A stretch of 9,340 nt of DNA, taken from NCBI GenBank assembly GCA_905203795.1, contig CAJKXG010000036.1, forward strand, positions 1-9,340, given 5' to 3'. Position numbers and translations under genes: made by a program. Each line of letters begins with the position of its first letter. Position 1 is the first letter of the stretch. The notes below the pieces were generated by a model. The model made no database searches. It was not told where the DNA came from and saw only the letters and a list, made by a program, of their open reading frames with translations. The stretch is from an uncultured Oscillospiraceae bacterium. GTDB lineage: Bacteria > Bacillota > Clostridia > Oscillospirales > Acutalibacteraceae. This document shows positions 1 through 5,672 of this stretch, one piece after another.

Positions 1-1020
1 ATGAGCGCGGGCATACGGGAAATCGTCGCGCTGACCGATCCTGTCGGTGAGGTGGCGGACGGGTATCGCCGCCCGAACGGGCTGCGCATCCGCAAGGTGC
101 GTGTGCCGATGGGTGTGATCGGCATCATCTATGAAGCGCGTCCCAATGTCACCGCCGACGCGGCTGCGCTGTGCATCAAGGCGGGCAGCGCGACCATCCT
201 GCGCGGCGGCAAAGAGGCAATTCATTCCAACATGGCGATCACTGCCGCCATCCGCGGCGGGCTGGAAGCGGCGGGGCTGCCCGCCGATTGTGTGCAATTG
301 GTGGAGGACACCTCCCGCGAGACGGCGGCTGCCATGATGCGGCTCAACCGCTACATCGACGTGTTGATCCCGCGCGGCGGTGCGGGGCTGATCCGCGCGG
401 TGGTGGAGCAATCCTCCGTACCGGTCATTCAGACAGGTGTGGGCAACTGTCACGTGTACGTGGACGCGTCCGCCGACATCGACATGGCGGCGCGCATCAT
501 CACCAACGCCAAAGCCTCCCGCCCGTCCGTGTGCAATGCGGCGGAGACGCTGCTGGTGCATGCGGATATTGCGGAAAAGGCGCTGCCCGTGATGGCGGCG
601 ATGTTGACCGAGCACGGCGTGGCGCTGCGTTGCTGCCCCCGTGCGGCGGCGATGTTGACCGATTTTGATGTGACTCCCGCCACCGAAGAGGATTGGGCGA
701 CCGAATACGGCGACTATATCCTCGCGGTGAAGGTGGTGGATTCGCTGGAGGAGGCGATGGCGCATATCGCGCAGTACGGCACGGGGCACAGCGAGTGCAT
801 CGTCACCGACAGCCACACGGCGGCAGAGCGGTTCACCGACGAGGTGGACGCGGCGGCGGTGTATGTCAACGCCTCCACGCGCTTCACCGACGGCGGCGAA
901 TTCGGCATGGGTGCGGAGATCGGCATTTCGACGCAGAAATTGCATGCGCGCGGTCCGATGGGGCTGCGCGAGCTGACCACTGTGAAATATATCGTGTGCG
1001 GCGACGGGCAGTGCCGCTGA
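1..1020 (+). CDS. proA: Glutamate-5-semialdehyde dehydrogenase (gamma-glutamyl phosphate reductase), 5' truncated
   Basis: ProA reduces L-glutamyl-5-phosphate to glutamate-5-semialdehyde with NADPH, the second step of proline synthesis in the cytoplasm. The 339 visible residues match the family from roughly residue 80-90 of a usual ~415 aa, so the window edge cuts the gene and the first ATG is an internal methionine. Visible landmarks are the [14 protein letters not shown] segment (residues 38-51), LRGGKEA (67-73), IPRGGAGLI (123-131), the catalytic cysteine in RPSVCNAAE (C178), and the typical C-terminal [17 protein letters not shown] block. The aldehyde dehydrogenase fold is intact to its natural stop. 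A membrane protein gene follows after 23 bases, probably in the same transcript. A proB gene would be expected just upstream but is not visible. Identity is very secure; only the 5' end is missing. Confidence 0.96.
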   Translation: MSAGIREIVALTDPVGEVADGYRRPNGLRIRKVRVPMGVIGIIYEARPNVTADAAALCIKAGSATILRGGKEAIHSNMAITAAIRGGLEAAGLPADCVQLVEDTSRETAAAMMRLNRYIDVLIPRGGAGLIRAVVEQSSVPVIQTGVGNCHVYVDASADIDMAARIITNAKASRPSVCNAAETLLVHADIAEKALPVMAAMLTEHGVALRCCPRAAAMLTDFDVTPATEEDWATEYGDYILAVKVVDSLEEAMAHIAQYGTGHSECIVTDSHTAAERFTDEVDAAAVYVNASTRFTDGGEFGMGAEIGISTQKLHARGPMGLRELTTVKYIVCGDGQCR

Positions 1021-1043
1021 GCCGCTAAAGGGAAGGTGCGTTT

Positions 1044-1823
1044 ATGAGCCGTATCAAAAAGACCGATACCGCAGAGACGATCGTTGAGGTGGAGACCTCG
1101 CCGCGATACAGCAAAAACGGGCAGCGGCGGGGGAAATACCGCTTTGCCGCACCGCTCGGGCTGGTGATGATTCTGCTCGCGGCAGTGGGGGTCGTGTCGC
1201 TGATCGTGTGGTCGGTGGGTGTGATCCGCGACGCGCGGGACACCTCCGGCATGAAAGAGGACATGTATTATACGCTGCTGCCGCTGATGAAGTTTACTCC
1301 CGCGGCGTTTGAGTCGGCGGACAAGTCGAGTCAGGACGCGCTGTTGCAGGCGGCGATCTACAAGATCACCGATGCGGAGTGGATCAAACAGAAGCAGGAC
1401 GCGAACTATCAAACCCCCTTCGCCTACGACGATTACGGGCGCGTGGAGATCCCCGTGGAGCAGGTGGAAGCGTCGTATGCTTCGCTGTTCGGCAAATCCG
1501 CCAAGCCGCAGCACCACACCTTTGGGAAAGATCTCGGGGAATACTTCACCTACGAATACGATGCGGAGAACAAGTGCTATCACGCGCCGTCCACGGCGGA
1601 TGAAGCGGCGTATCAGCCGGTGGTGGATACCATTCGGCGTGCGGGCGACACCTACAAGGTACGCGTTGGATATGTCCACATCCAAGATATCACCGTGGAC
1701 GACCGTGGCAACGATGTGATCTCGCCGGAAAAGGCGACCTATTTCCAGTTGTACACGGTGGAAAAGCAGGAGGATGGCAGCTTTATCATCCTGTCGGTGG
1801 CGGATGAAAAGGAAGATAAATAG
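1044..1823 (+). CDS. Conserved-looking single-pass membrane protein of unknown function
   Basis: I do not recognise a named family. The 259-residue product has a charged cytoplasmic N-terminus (about residues 1-34, rich in K/R/E/T) and one clear hydrophobic helix (about 36-61, LGLVMILLAAVGVVSLIVW). The rest is a soluble, probably extracellular, domain of about 195 residues rich in aromatic and acidic residues. It has no cysteine pair, no lipobox and no obvious catalytic motif. The C-terminal stretch (about 200-250) looks beta-rich, with alternating patterns such as YKVRVGYVHIQDITV and TYFQLYTV. The ATG at 1044 is preceded by an AAAGGGAAGG ribosome binding site at 1027-1036, and the gene starts 23 bases after proA, so it is probably the last gene of a pro operon. 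A strong terminator follows. Topology (N-in, C-out) is inferred from the positive N-terminus. The gene is clearly coding; its function is unknown. Confidence 0.85.
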   Translation: MSRIKKTDTAETIVEVETSPRYSKNGQRRGKYRFAAPLGLVMILLAAVGVVSLIVWSVGVIRDARDTSGMKEDMYYTLLPLMKFTPAAFESADKSSQDALLQAAIYKITDAEWIKQKQDANYQTPFAYDDYGRVEIPVEQVEASYASLFGKSAKPQHHTFGKDLGEYFTYEYDAENKCYHAPSTADEAAYQPVVDTIRRAGDTYKVRVGYVHIQDITVDDRGNDVISPEKATYFQLYTVEKQEDGSFIILSVADEKEDK

Positions 1824-1887
1824 GTATATTTCAATCAAATTATACAAATAGTAATTTACGGGGCAGGTTTTTGCACCGTTAAACAGG

Positions 1888-1926
1888 ATACCCCTGTAGA
1901 ACAGCATTCTACAGGGGTATATTTTT
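1888..1926 (+). terminator. Rho-independent terminator after the proA unit
   Basis: A perfect 14-bp inverted repeat (1888-1901 with 1907-1920) surrounds a 5-base loop and is followed on the plus strand by ATTTTT. It lies between two convergent genes, the proA-linked membrane protein ending at 1823 and the minus-strand ribbon-helix-helix gene ending at 1935. It may therefore serve both strands. On the minus strand, however, the stem is followed by CCTGTTTAAC, a poor U-tract, so termination in that direction is less certain. Confidence 0.88.
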
Positions 1927-1934
1927 GTACAGTG

Positions 1935-2135
1935 CTATTTGATGTCGATATCAAGCGGCTTATCCAGTTCATCGGACACATATTTGCCGTTTTTCTTGCG
2001 TTGGCGCACGCATTCGGACAGCAGGTACTCGATCTGTCCGTTGACCGAGCGGAAATCGTCCTCCGCCCACGCGGCGATCGCGTCATAGAGCTTTGCGGAC
2101 AGGCGCAGCGGCACCTGCTTTTTTGCGTCCGCCAT
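1935..2135 (-). CDS. Arc-like ribbon-helix-helix small protein, translationally coupled to SPFH gene
   Basis: This 66-residue protein has the layout of the Arc/MetJ ribbon-helix-helix fold. A short strand (about residues 6-12, KQVPLRLS) is followed by helix A (about 13-25), a turn, and helix B (about 31-47). The turn-helix segment RSVNGQIEYLL strongly resembles the RSVNSEI stretch of phage P22 Arc repressor. An acidic tail (DELDKPLDIDIK) closes it. Such proteins normally bind DNA as dimers through the strand pair. I chose the ATG at 2135 because it overlaps the TGA of the upstream SPFH gene by one base (TGATG) and gives the usual short N-terminus; the in-frame ATG at 2186 would add 17 residues lying inside the upstream gene. 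The coupling implies a linked function with the SPFH protein. An autoregulator of this unit is a reasonable inference but is not shown. It could alternatively act as a protein-binding adaptor. Confidence 0.86.
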   Translation of the reverse strand: MADAKKQVPLRLSAKLYDAIAAWAEDDFRSVNGQIEYLLSECVRQRKKNGKYVSDELDKPLDIDIK

Positions 2136-3166
2136 CAGTACAGACTCCCCGAGTTGACGACCGGTTGCGCGTCGTGGTTGCCGCACAGCACGACCAGCAG
2201 GTTGGATACCATCGCCGCTTTGCGTTCCTCGTCAAGCTCGATCGTGTTGTTTTGGCTCAGACGGTCGAGCGCCATTTCGACCATGCCCACCGCGCCGTCC
2301 ACGATCATCTTGCGCGCGTCGATGATGGCGGAGGCTTGCTGGCGTTGCAACATGACCGCCGCGATTTCCGGTGCGTAGGCCAGATAGGTGATGCGCGCTT
2401 CGAGGATTTCCAGACCGGCATCCGCCACCTTTTGCTGGATCTCATCGCGGATGCGCGACGCCACCAGATCGCTCGATCCGCGCAGGCTGCCCTCGTCCGC
2501 GACACCGTCGCCGGTGGTATCCACGTTGGGGGCGATGTCATACGGGTAGATGCGCACGATGTTGCGCAGCGCGCTGTCACATTGCAGCGAGAGGTATTCT
2601 TTGTAGTTGTCCACATTGAACACCGCTTTCGCCGTGTCCACGACGCGCCACGTGACCGCAATGCCGATCTCCACGGGGTTGCCGAGACAATCGTTGATCT
2701 TCTGGCGGTTGTTGTTCAGCGTCATGATCTTGAGCGAGAGTTTTTTGCTCACCAGTTCGGCGCTGTTCATCGCGCCTTGCGCAGAGGCGACAAAAATGGA
2801 TTTCGCGCTGCCGCCGTCCACGTCGCCGCTTTGGTTCAGTTTGGTCTTGGCGGCGGGGTTCACGCCCACGCAGAAGGGGTTGACAAAGTAGAAACCGTCG
2901 TTTTTCAGCGTGCCGATGTATTTGCCGAACAGCGTCAGCACCAGCGCTTCCTGCGGTTTCAGCACCTTCAGCCCGAGAAACGGCACCCAGCCGACCAGCA
3001 TCCAAATGCCGCCGATGATGATCAGCGCGAGCGGGACGGCGGATACCGCGCTCTCCAAGCCGATACAGCCGTACACAAAGGCGGCGATTCCGGCGAGGTA
3101 CAGGACGATGAAGAGCAGCAAAAATGCCATACCGTTCTTCTTGTTGTTCAGGATTTTCTCTTGCAT
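2135..3166 (-). CDS. SPFH/band 7 domain membrane protein (SPFH_like_u2-type)
   Basis: The 343-residue protein has two N-terminal hydrophobic helices (about 13-33 and 43-64), probably a hairpin anchor. An SPFH domain starts near GLKVLKPQEALVLTLFGKYIGTL (65-87) and runs to about residue 260. A helical region rich in A/Q/R/E follows (about 262-300, including APEIAAVMLQRQQASAIIDARKMIVDG). The C-terminus, with the LLVVLCGNHDAQPVVNSGSLY block, is characteristic of this clostridial SPFH subgroup. SPFH proteins form large oligomeric membrane assemblies and organise microdomains or act as chaperone and protease scaffolds; the role of this subgroup is not established. The ATG at 3166 has an excellent AAGGAGG site at 3174-3180 with 7-base spacing and its own near-consensus promoter. 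The gene is coupled to the ribbon-helix-helix gene downstream. It is only distantly similar to the second SPFH protein here, so the two are not a recent duplication. Confidence 0.92.
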   Translation of the reverse strand: MQEKILNNKKNGMAFLLLFIVLYLAGIAAFVYGCIGLESAVSAVPLALIIIGGIWMLVGWVPFLGLKVLKPQEALVLTLFGKYIGTLKNDGFYFVNPFCVGVNPAAKTKLNQSGDVDGGSAKSIFVASAQGAMNSAELVSKKLSLKIMTLNNNRQKINDCLGNPVEIGIAVTWRVVDTAKAVFNVDNYKEYLSLQCDSALRNIVRIYPYDIAPNVDTTGDGVADEGSLRGSSDLVASRIRDEIQQKVADAGLEILEARITYLAYAPEIAAVMLQRQQASAIIDARKMIVDGAVGMVEMALDRLSQNNTIELDEERKAAMVSNLLVVLCGNHDAQPVVNSGSLY

Positions 3167-3183
3167 AAGAAGCCCTCCTTAAA

Positions 3184-3195
3184 TTTGATATCAAA
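3184..3195. promoter_or_regulatory. Perfect 12-bp palindrome at transcription start, candidate operator
   Basis: TTTGATATCAAA is fully self-complementary. It lies directly downstream of the -10 box of the SPFH/ribbon-helix-helix promoter, covering the expected transcription start and sitting upstream of the ribosome binding site. A site here would block transcription if bound. The gene pair itself encodes a likely ribbon-helix-helix DNA-binding protein, which makes autoregulation an obvious hypothesis. Binding is inference only. Confidence 0.45.
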
Positions 3196-3224
3196 ATCAT
3201 ATCATAAAGATATACACTTGTCAA
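3196..3224 (-). promoter_or_regulatory. SigA-type promoter of the SPFH/ribbon-helix-helix unit
   Basis: On the minus strand, TTGACA (3224-3219) and TATGAT (3201-3196) are separated by exactly 17 bases. That is a perfect -35 and a 5/6 -10 at optimal spacing. Transcription should start near 3189, leaving a short leader that contains the AAGGAGG ribosome binding site. The 11-mer TATGATATGAT ending in the -10 is nearly repeated at the promoter of the other SPFH gene. Confidence 0.85.
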
Positions 3225-3234
3225 GGGGTATATG

Positions 3235-3282
3235 GAAAAATTTTGAAAAAAGTCGCTGTGCCTCGAAAAAGCACAGCGACTT
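3235..3282 (-). terminator. Rho-independent terminator of the prohibitin-like gene
   Basis: A perfect 12-bp inverted repeat (3250-3261 with 3271-3282) encloses a 9-base loop. On the minus strand it is followed by a T-rich run (3249 down to 3235), while the plus-strand side has no T-tract. It therefore ends transcripts of the prohibitin-like gene, whose stop is at 3442, and insulates it from the promoter of the next minus-strand unit just downstream. Confidence 0.88.
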
Positions 3283-3313
3283 GTGTGTCATCGGAGATTT
3301 TTCGCAAGGTGCG

Positions 3314-3383
3314 GACCTGCGGTCAGCACTTCGCGTATTGAGTTGGTGCTGAGTGTTGGCTGCGATGCTCGCATCGTAGTTTG
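3314..3383. repeat. Dispersed intergenic repeat, copy A
   Basis: This stretch matches 6830-6900 in the same orientation. Both copies start with the identical decamer GACCTGCGGT. After a variable 8-9 bases, 3332-3383 aligns without gaps to 6849-6900 with 42 of 52 positions identical, and 8 of the 10 differences are transitions. It contains a small hairpin (3360-3367 with 3372-3379, loop CTCG) and a second 7-bp inverted repeat (TCAGCAC 3323-3329 with GTGCTGA 3346-3352). It lies in the 3' untranslated region of the prohibitin-like gene, between its stop and its terminator. Function unknown. Confidence 0.75.
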
Positions 3384-3441
3384 TTTTTTTAACGGTGCGG
3401 CGGCGCATTCAAGCCGTGGCGATTGCTCACCGCAGGTGCAG

Positions 3442-4371
3442 TTACTCTCCGGCAGGAGCGTCGGTCAGCGAGTCGATGATCACCGCTGCATCGCTGCCGG
3501 CGACGGTCGGCAATTCACCGTTCCATTTTTCCAGCCACTTTTCACGCAGCAGCGGATCGGTCAGCGAATCCGCCAGTAATTTGTTGGCTTCCGCCTGTGC
3601 CTGTGCCGCGATGAGCTTTGTCTCGGCTTCTATCTTTGCCTTATCCTGCTCCGCCTGTGCCTTGACAACCGCTTGCTGCGCGTCGGTTTCCGCCTTTTTC
3701 AGTTCCTGTTCGGCAGTTTCCACCGCTTTTTTCGCGACAGCTTCTGCCGTGATCGCCGTTTCAATCTCCTCCGGCGCCTGCGTGTCCACAAAGTTGATGG
3801 ACACAAAGGTGATGCCGCTGGATGCCAGACGCGTGCTCAGTTCGGTTTCAATGCCCTTGTAGATCTCGCTGCGCGCCCCGCCCAACACATCGATGATGTT
3901 GTACTTCGTCGTGATCTCCTCGATCGAACGCTGTGCCGTCGGATTGATCAAAGCGGTGTCCACGTTGTCCAGCGTGCGGTATTGCTTGAATACCTCGAAC
4001 GCCTTGTCTGTGTCCACCCGATATTTCACGTCGATCGCCATGGTGATGTACTGCGCGTCTTTGGTCTGACCGGTGATGTTTTCCAGCGTTTTGGTCTGCA
4101 CCTCCGAACTGATCGTGTAAATCTGATCAAACGGACCTTTGGTGTGCCAGCCCTCTGCCAGCGTCTTTTCCGATACGCCGGTAAAGGGACTGTAGACAAT
4201 GCCGACCGAGTTGGCGGGCACGATGGCGACCATGCTGAATCCCATCAGCACAAACGCGCCGAGAGACGCAAACTGCTGCGGACGCAGATGCCATTTTCCC
4301 TCTCGGCGATCCACACCGAGAAGCGCAAACAAAATCAAAAAAACGATGATAGATGCGATAAGCCAGAACAT
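3442..4371 (-). CDS. Prohibitin/HflK-like SPFH domain membrane protein
   Basis: The 309-residue product has a hydrophobic N-terminal helix (about 2-20) and a second one (about 35-53). An SPFH/prohibitin domain follows (about 54-205; it opens with VPANSVGIVYSPFTG). Next is a long Ala/Glu/Lys/Gln-rich coiled coil (about 206-267), then a C-terminal block (EKWLEKWNGELPTVAGSD) typical of prohibitin-type SPFH proteins. These form ring or cage oligomers at the membrane and often associate with proteases. I chose the ATG at 4371 because an AGAGG site (4381-4385) lies 9 bases upstream and the first membrane helix follows at once. The in-frame ATG at 4482 lies at or before the predicted transcription start and would add 37 hydrophilic residues with no SPFH character. 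The gene has its own promoter and terminator. Its partner is probably the other SPFH protein next door, inferred from adjacency only. Confidence 0.92.
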   Translation of the reverse strand: MFWLIASIIVFLILFALLGVDRREGKWHLRPQQFASLGAFVLMGFSMVAIVPANSVGIVYSPFTGVSEKTLAEGWHTKGPFDQIYTISSEVQTKTLENITGQTKDAQYITMAIDVKYRVDTDKAFEVFKQYRTLDNVDTALINPTAQRSIEEITTKYNIIDVLGGARSEIYKGIETELSTRLASSGITFVSINFVDTQAPEEIETAITAEAVAKKAVETAEQELKKAETDAQQAVVKAQAEQDKAKIEAETKLIAAQAQAEANKLLADSLTDPLLREKWLEKWNGELPTVAGSDAAVIIDSLTDAPAGE

Positions 4372-4455
4372 ATAAACTACCCTCTTTCTGTAAAATGGAG
4401 ATACGGATGGCGCGCCGCCGTCGATCGCCATGCGGTCGCGCAACCAATGTTTAAA

Positions 4456-4478
4456 GCTCGAGTGTTTATTTTTCGAGC
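4456..4478 (-). other. Small hairpin at the 5' end of the prohibitin-like mRNA
   Basis: GCTCGA (4456-4461) and TCGAGC (4473-4478) form a 6-bp stem with an 11-base A/T-rich loop. On the minus strand this lies at the extreme 5' end of the predicted transcript and is followed by TTTAAA. It could protect the mRNA end or act as a weak pause site. The leader from here to the start codon is about 110 bases, with no recognisable riboswitch. Confidence 0.35.
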
Positions 4479-4486
4479 ACATTTAG

Positions 4487-4515
4487 ATTATATCATAGGT
4501 TCATATGAACTTCAA
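4487..4515 (-). promoter_or_regulatory. Promoter of the prohibitin-like SPFH gene
   Basis: On the minus strand, a perfect TATAAT (4492-4487) lies 17 bases downstream of TTGAAG (4515-4510). Transcription should start near 4480. The 11-mer ending in the -10 is TATGATATAAT, one base different from the equivalent 11-mer at the other SPFH promoter. Confidence 0.7.
4499..4510. promoter_or_regulatory. Perfect 12-bp palindrome inside the spacer of the SPFH promoter
   Basis: GTTCATATGAAC is fully self-complementary and sits between the -35 and -10 boxes of the prohibitin-like gene promoter, where a bound protein would compete with RNA polymerase. It resembles the palindrome at the other SPFH promoter in length and AT-rich core, but the sequences differ (CATATG against GATATC). 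A shared regulator is therefore not proven. Confidence 0.4.
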
Positions 4516-4636
4516 CATCCAAATTTGTGCCGCAAACCTGAAATTTTCCGAAAATCGGAAATGACATCGTGAAATCTCGCATTTTCAACCGTTTTCGCCT
4601 ATATTCGCCGTTTATCAATTGTTTGATGATTGACTC

Positions 4637-4665
4637 TTGCGCAATCGTACGGCTTGTGCTATACT
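4637..4665 (+). promoter_or_regulatory. Extended -10 promoter of yebC
   Basis: TATACT (4660-4665) is preceded by TG at 4657-4658, making an extended -10. A weak -35, TTGCGC, lies at 4637-4642 with a 17-base spacer. Transcription should start near 4672, about 30 bases before the yebC ATG. This also excludes the in-frame ATG at 4637 as a start. Confidence 0.7.
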
Positions 4666-4702
4666 AAAACCATATATACTACAATTTAAAGGGGTATCGG
4701 AC

Positions 4703-5440
4703 ATGTCGGGACATTCCAAGTGGAATAATATCAAACGCAAAAAGGAAAAAACAGACGGGCAAAAGGCGAAGATCTTCACCAAAATCGGACGTGAGATCGC
4801 CGTCGCCGTGAAGGAGGGGGGCGGCCCCGACCCTGCTTCCAACTCCAAGCTGAAGGACGCGATCGCCAAAGCGAAGGCGAATAACGTGCCGAACGATAAC
4901 ATCGACCGCATTATCAAAAAGGCGGCGGGCGAGGGCAATACCGACAACTACGAGGCGCTGCAATACGAGGGCTACGGTCCCAACGGCATCGCCGTGATCG
5001 TGGAAACGCTGACGGACAACCGCAACCGCACCGCAGGCGAGATGCGCCATTATTTCGATAAATACGGCGGCAATCTCGGGCAGTCGGGCTGCGTGTCGTT
5101 TATGTTCAACCAAAAAGGCGTGATCGCCATCGAAGCGGAGGGACTGGACGAGGATAAGGTGATGGAGGACGCATTGGAGGCAGGCGCATCGGATTTCGCC
5201 GCCGACGAGGATGTGTTCGAGATCACCACCGAGCCGGACGATTTTTCCGCCATCCGCGATGCGCTGGAGGAGAAGGGCTACACGTTTGTGTCCGCCGAGC
5301 TGGAAATGGTGCCGGATGTGTACAGCGCCATTGACGATCCCGAGCAGGTGGCGAAGATGGAAAAGCTGCTCGACATGCTGGAGGACAACGACGACGTGCA
5401 GAATGTCTGGCACAACTGGGATCGTCCCGAAGAGGAATAA
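4703..5440 (+). CDS. yebC: YebC/PmpR family transcription/translation regulatory protein
   Basis: A 245-residue protein of the usual length for this family (about 240-250). The signature N-terminus [14 protein letters not shown] is intact, followed by [12 protein letters not shown] (22-32), the [23 protein letters not shown] core (88-110) and [14 protein letters not shown] (122-135), and an acidic C-terminus. The family was first described as DNA-binding transcription regulators. Members in several bacteria have since been linked to translation, including relief of ribosome stalling at proline-rich stretches, so the annotated role differs between sources. The ATG at 4703 has a GGGG-type site (AAAGGGG 4688-4694) 8 bases upstream and matches the conserved start; a longer in-frame start at 4637 lies inside the promoter. 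The gene stands alone between its own promoter and a strong terminator. Confidence 0.96.
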   Translation: MSGHSKWNNIKRKKEKTDGQKAKIFTKIGREIAVAVKEGGGPDPASNSKLKDAIAKAKANNVPNDNIDRIIKKAAGEGNTDNYEALQYEGYGPNGIAVIVETLTDNRNRTAGEMRHYFDKYGGNLGQSGCVSFMFNQKGVIAIEAEGLDEDKVMEDALEAGASDFAADEDVFEITTEPDDFSAIRDALEEKGYTFVSAELEMVPDVYSAIDDPEQVAKMEKLLDMLEDNDDVQNVWHNWDRPEEE

Positions 5441-5456
5441 ACGCAGACAACACAAC

Positions 5457-5498
5457 ACCACCCTTTCGCAGGCTATGCGAAAGGGTGGTTTGCTGTTT
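5457..5498 (+). terminator. Rho-independent terminator of yebC
   Basis: A perfect 14-bp inverted repeat (5457-5470 with 5476-5489) with a 5-base loop is followed by TTGCTGTTT on the plus strand. It starts 16 bases after the yebC stop. The U-tract is interrupted, but the stem is long and GC-rich. Confidence 0.85.
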
Positions 5499-5557
5499 GA
5501 GTCCCACATGATTATAACACTTGCAGAAAATCCGTTCATTTATCCGCAAAAAACATG

Positions 5558-5586
5558 TTGACAAGCCGGAAAAGGCGTGCTATAAT
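5558..5586 (+). promoter_or_regulatory. Consensus SigA promoter of the rplU-prp-rpmA operon
   Basis: TTGACA (5558-5563), a 17-base spacer and TATAAT (5581-5586) match the SigA consensus exactly, with an additional TGC extension before the -10. Transcription should start near 5593. Such strength fits a ribosomal protein operon. Confidence 0.93.
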
Positions 5587-5592
5587 AAGCGT

Positions 5593-5660
5593 TGCCGCGT
5601 GGAGCGGGCTTATTAAGTGTGCCTTTCGCACCGCCCGATTCAGCGAGACTGATACTAAAG
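5593..5660 (+). ncRNA. Structured leader upstream of rplU, probable L21 leader
   Basis: The roughly 80-base leader between the predicted transcription start and the rplU ATG can fold extensively. CGGGC (5605-5609) pairs with GCCCG (5633-5637) around an inner hairpin GTGTG/CGCAC (5617-5621 with 5627-5631, loop CCTTT). A further hairpin TCAG/CTGA (5640-5643 with 5649-5652) follows. CCGC (5595-5598) could instead pair with GCGG (5604-5607), excluding the first stem. Firmicutes carry a known L21 leader before rplU thought to bind L21 for autoregulation. Position and size fit, but I could not compare it with the family model. Confidence 0.6.
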
Positions 5661-5672
5661 GCAGGTAAGCGT

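Larger units (their letters stand above)
4372..4702. other. Divergent intergenic region between the prohibitin-like gene and yebC
   Basis: This 331-base gap holds the leader, hairpin, promoter and palindrome of the minus-strand gene, and the yebC promoter near 4637-4665. Between the two promoters lie an inverted repeat (TTTCCGA 4545-4551 with TCGGAAA 4555-4561, loop AAA) and a direct repeat TTCGCC at 4594-4599 and 4604-4609, exactly 10 bases apart. No additional gene is supported. Confidence 0.6.

Noticed and set aside
1..3. The ATG at position 1 as the true proA start
   Set aside because: The protein aligns to the family only from about residue 80-90, and no upstream sequence is available. 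It is an internal methionine at the window edge.
714..1907. A 397-codon open frame on the minus strand across proA, the membrane protein and the terminator
   Set aside because: It runs antisense through conserved proA codons and through a terminator hairpin, with low-complexity Arg/His-rich sequence.
2093..3352. A 419-codon plus-strand frame antisense to the SPFH/ribbon-helix-helix genes
   Set aside because: It spans two real genes, a promoter and a terminator on the other strand, and its product has no domain features. The minus-strand frames carry clear SPFH and ribbon-helix-helix signatures.
3314..3383. The repeat as part of a CRISPR array or a tRNA-like gene
   Set aside because: There are only two diverged copies 3.5 kb apart with no spacers, and the fold does not give a cloverleaf.
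3202..3408. A 68-codon minus-strand frame covering repeat copy A and the terminator
   Set aside because: It reads through a perfect terminator hairpin and the repeat element and overlaps the next promoter. This is non-coding DNA that happens to be open.
4372..4482. A longer N-terminus (37 more residues, ATG at 4482) for the prohibitin-like protein
   Set aside because: The predicted transcription start lies near 4480, so that ATG would be at or outside the mRNA end. The ATG at 4371 has a good ribosome binding site and leads straight into the first membrane helix.
4545..4561. The hairpin TTTCCGA/TCGGAAA as a terminator between the divergent genes
   Set aside because: The stem has 7 bp with a 3-base loop and no proper U-tract on either strand. 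Both flanking genes read away from it, so no terminator is expected here.
3673..4572. A 299-codon plus-strand frame opposite the prohibitin-like gene
   Set aside because: It is a shadow of the coiled-coil and SPFH coding sequence. It shows no start signals and an unlikely His/Arg/Phe-rich composition.
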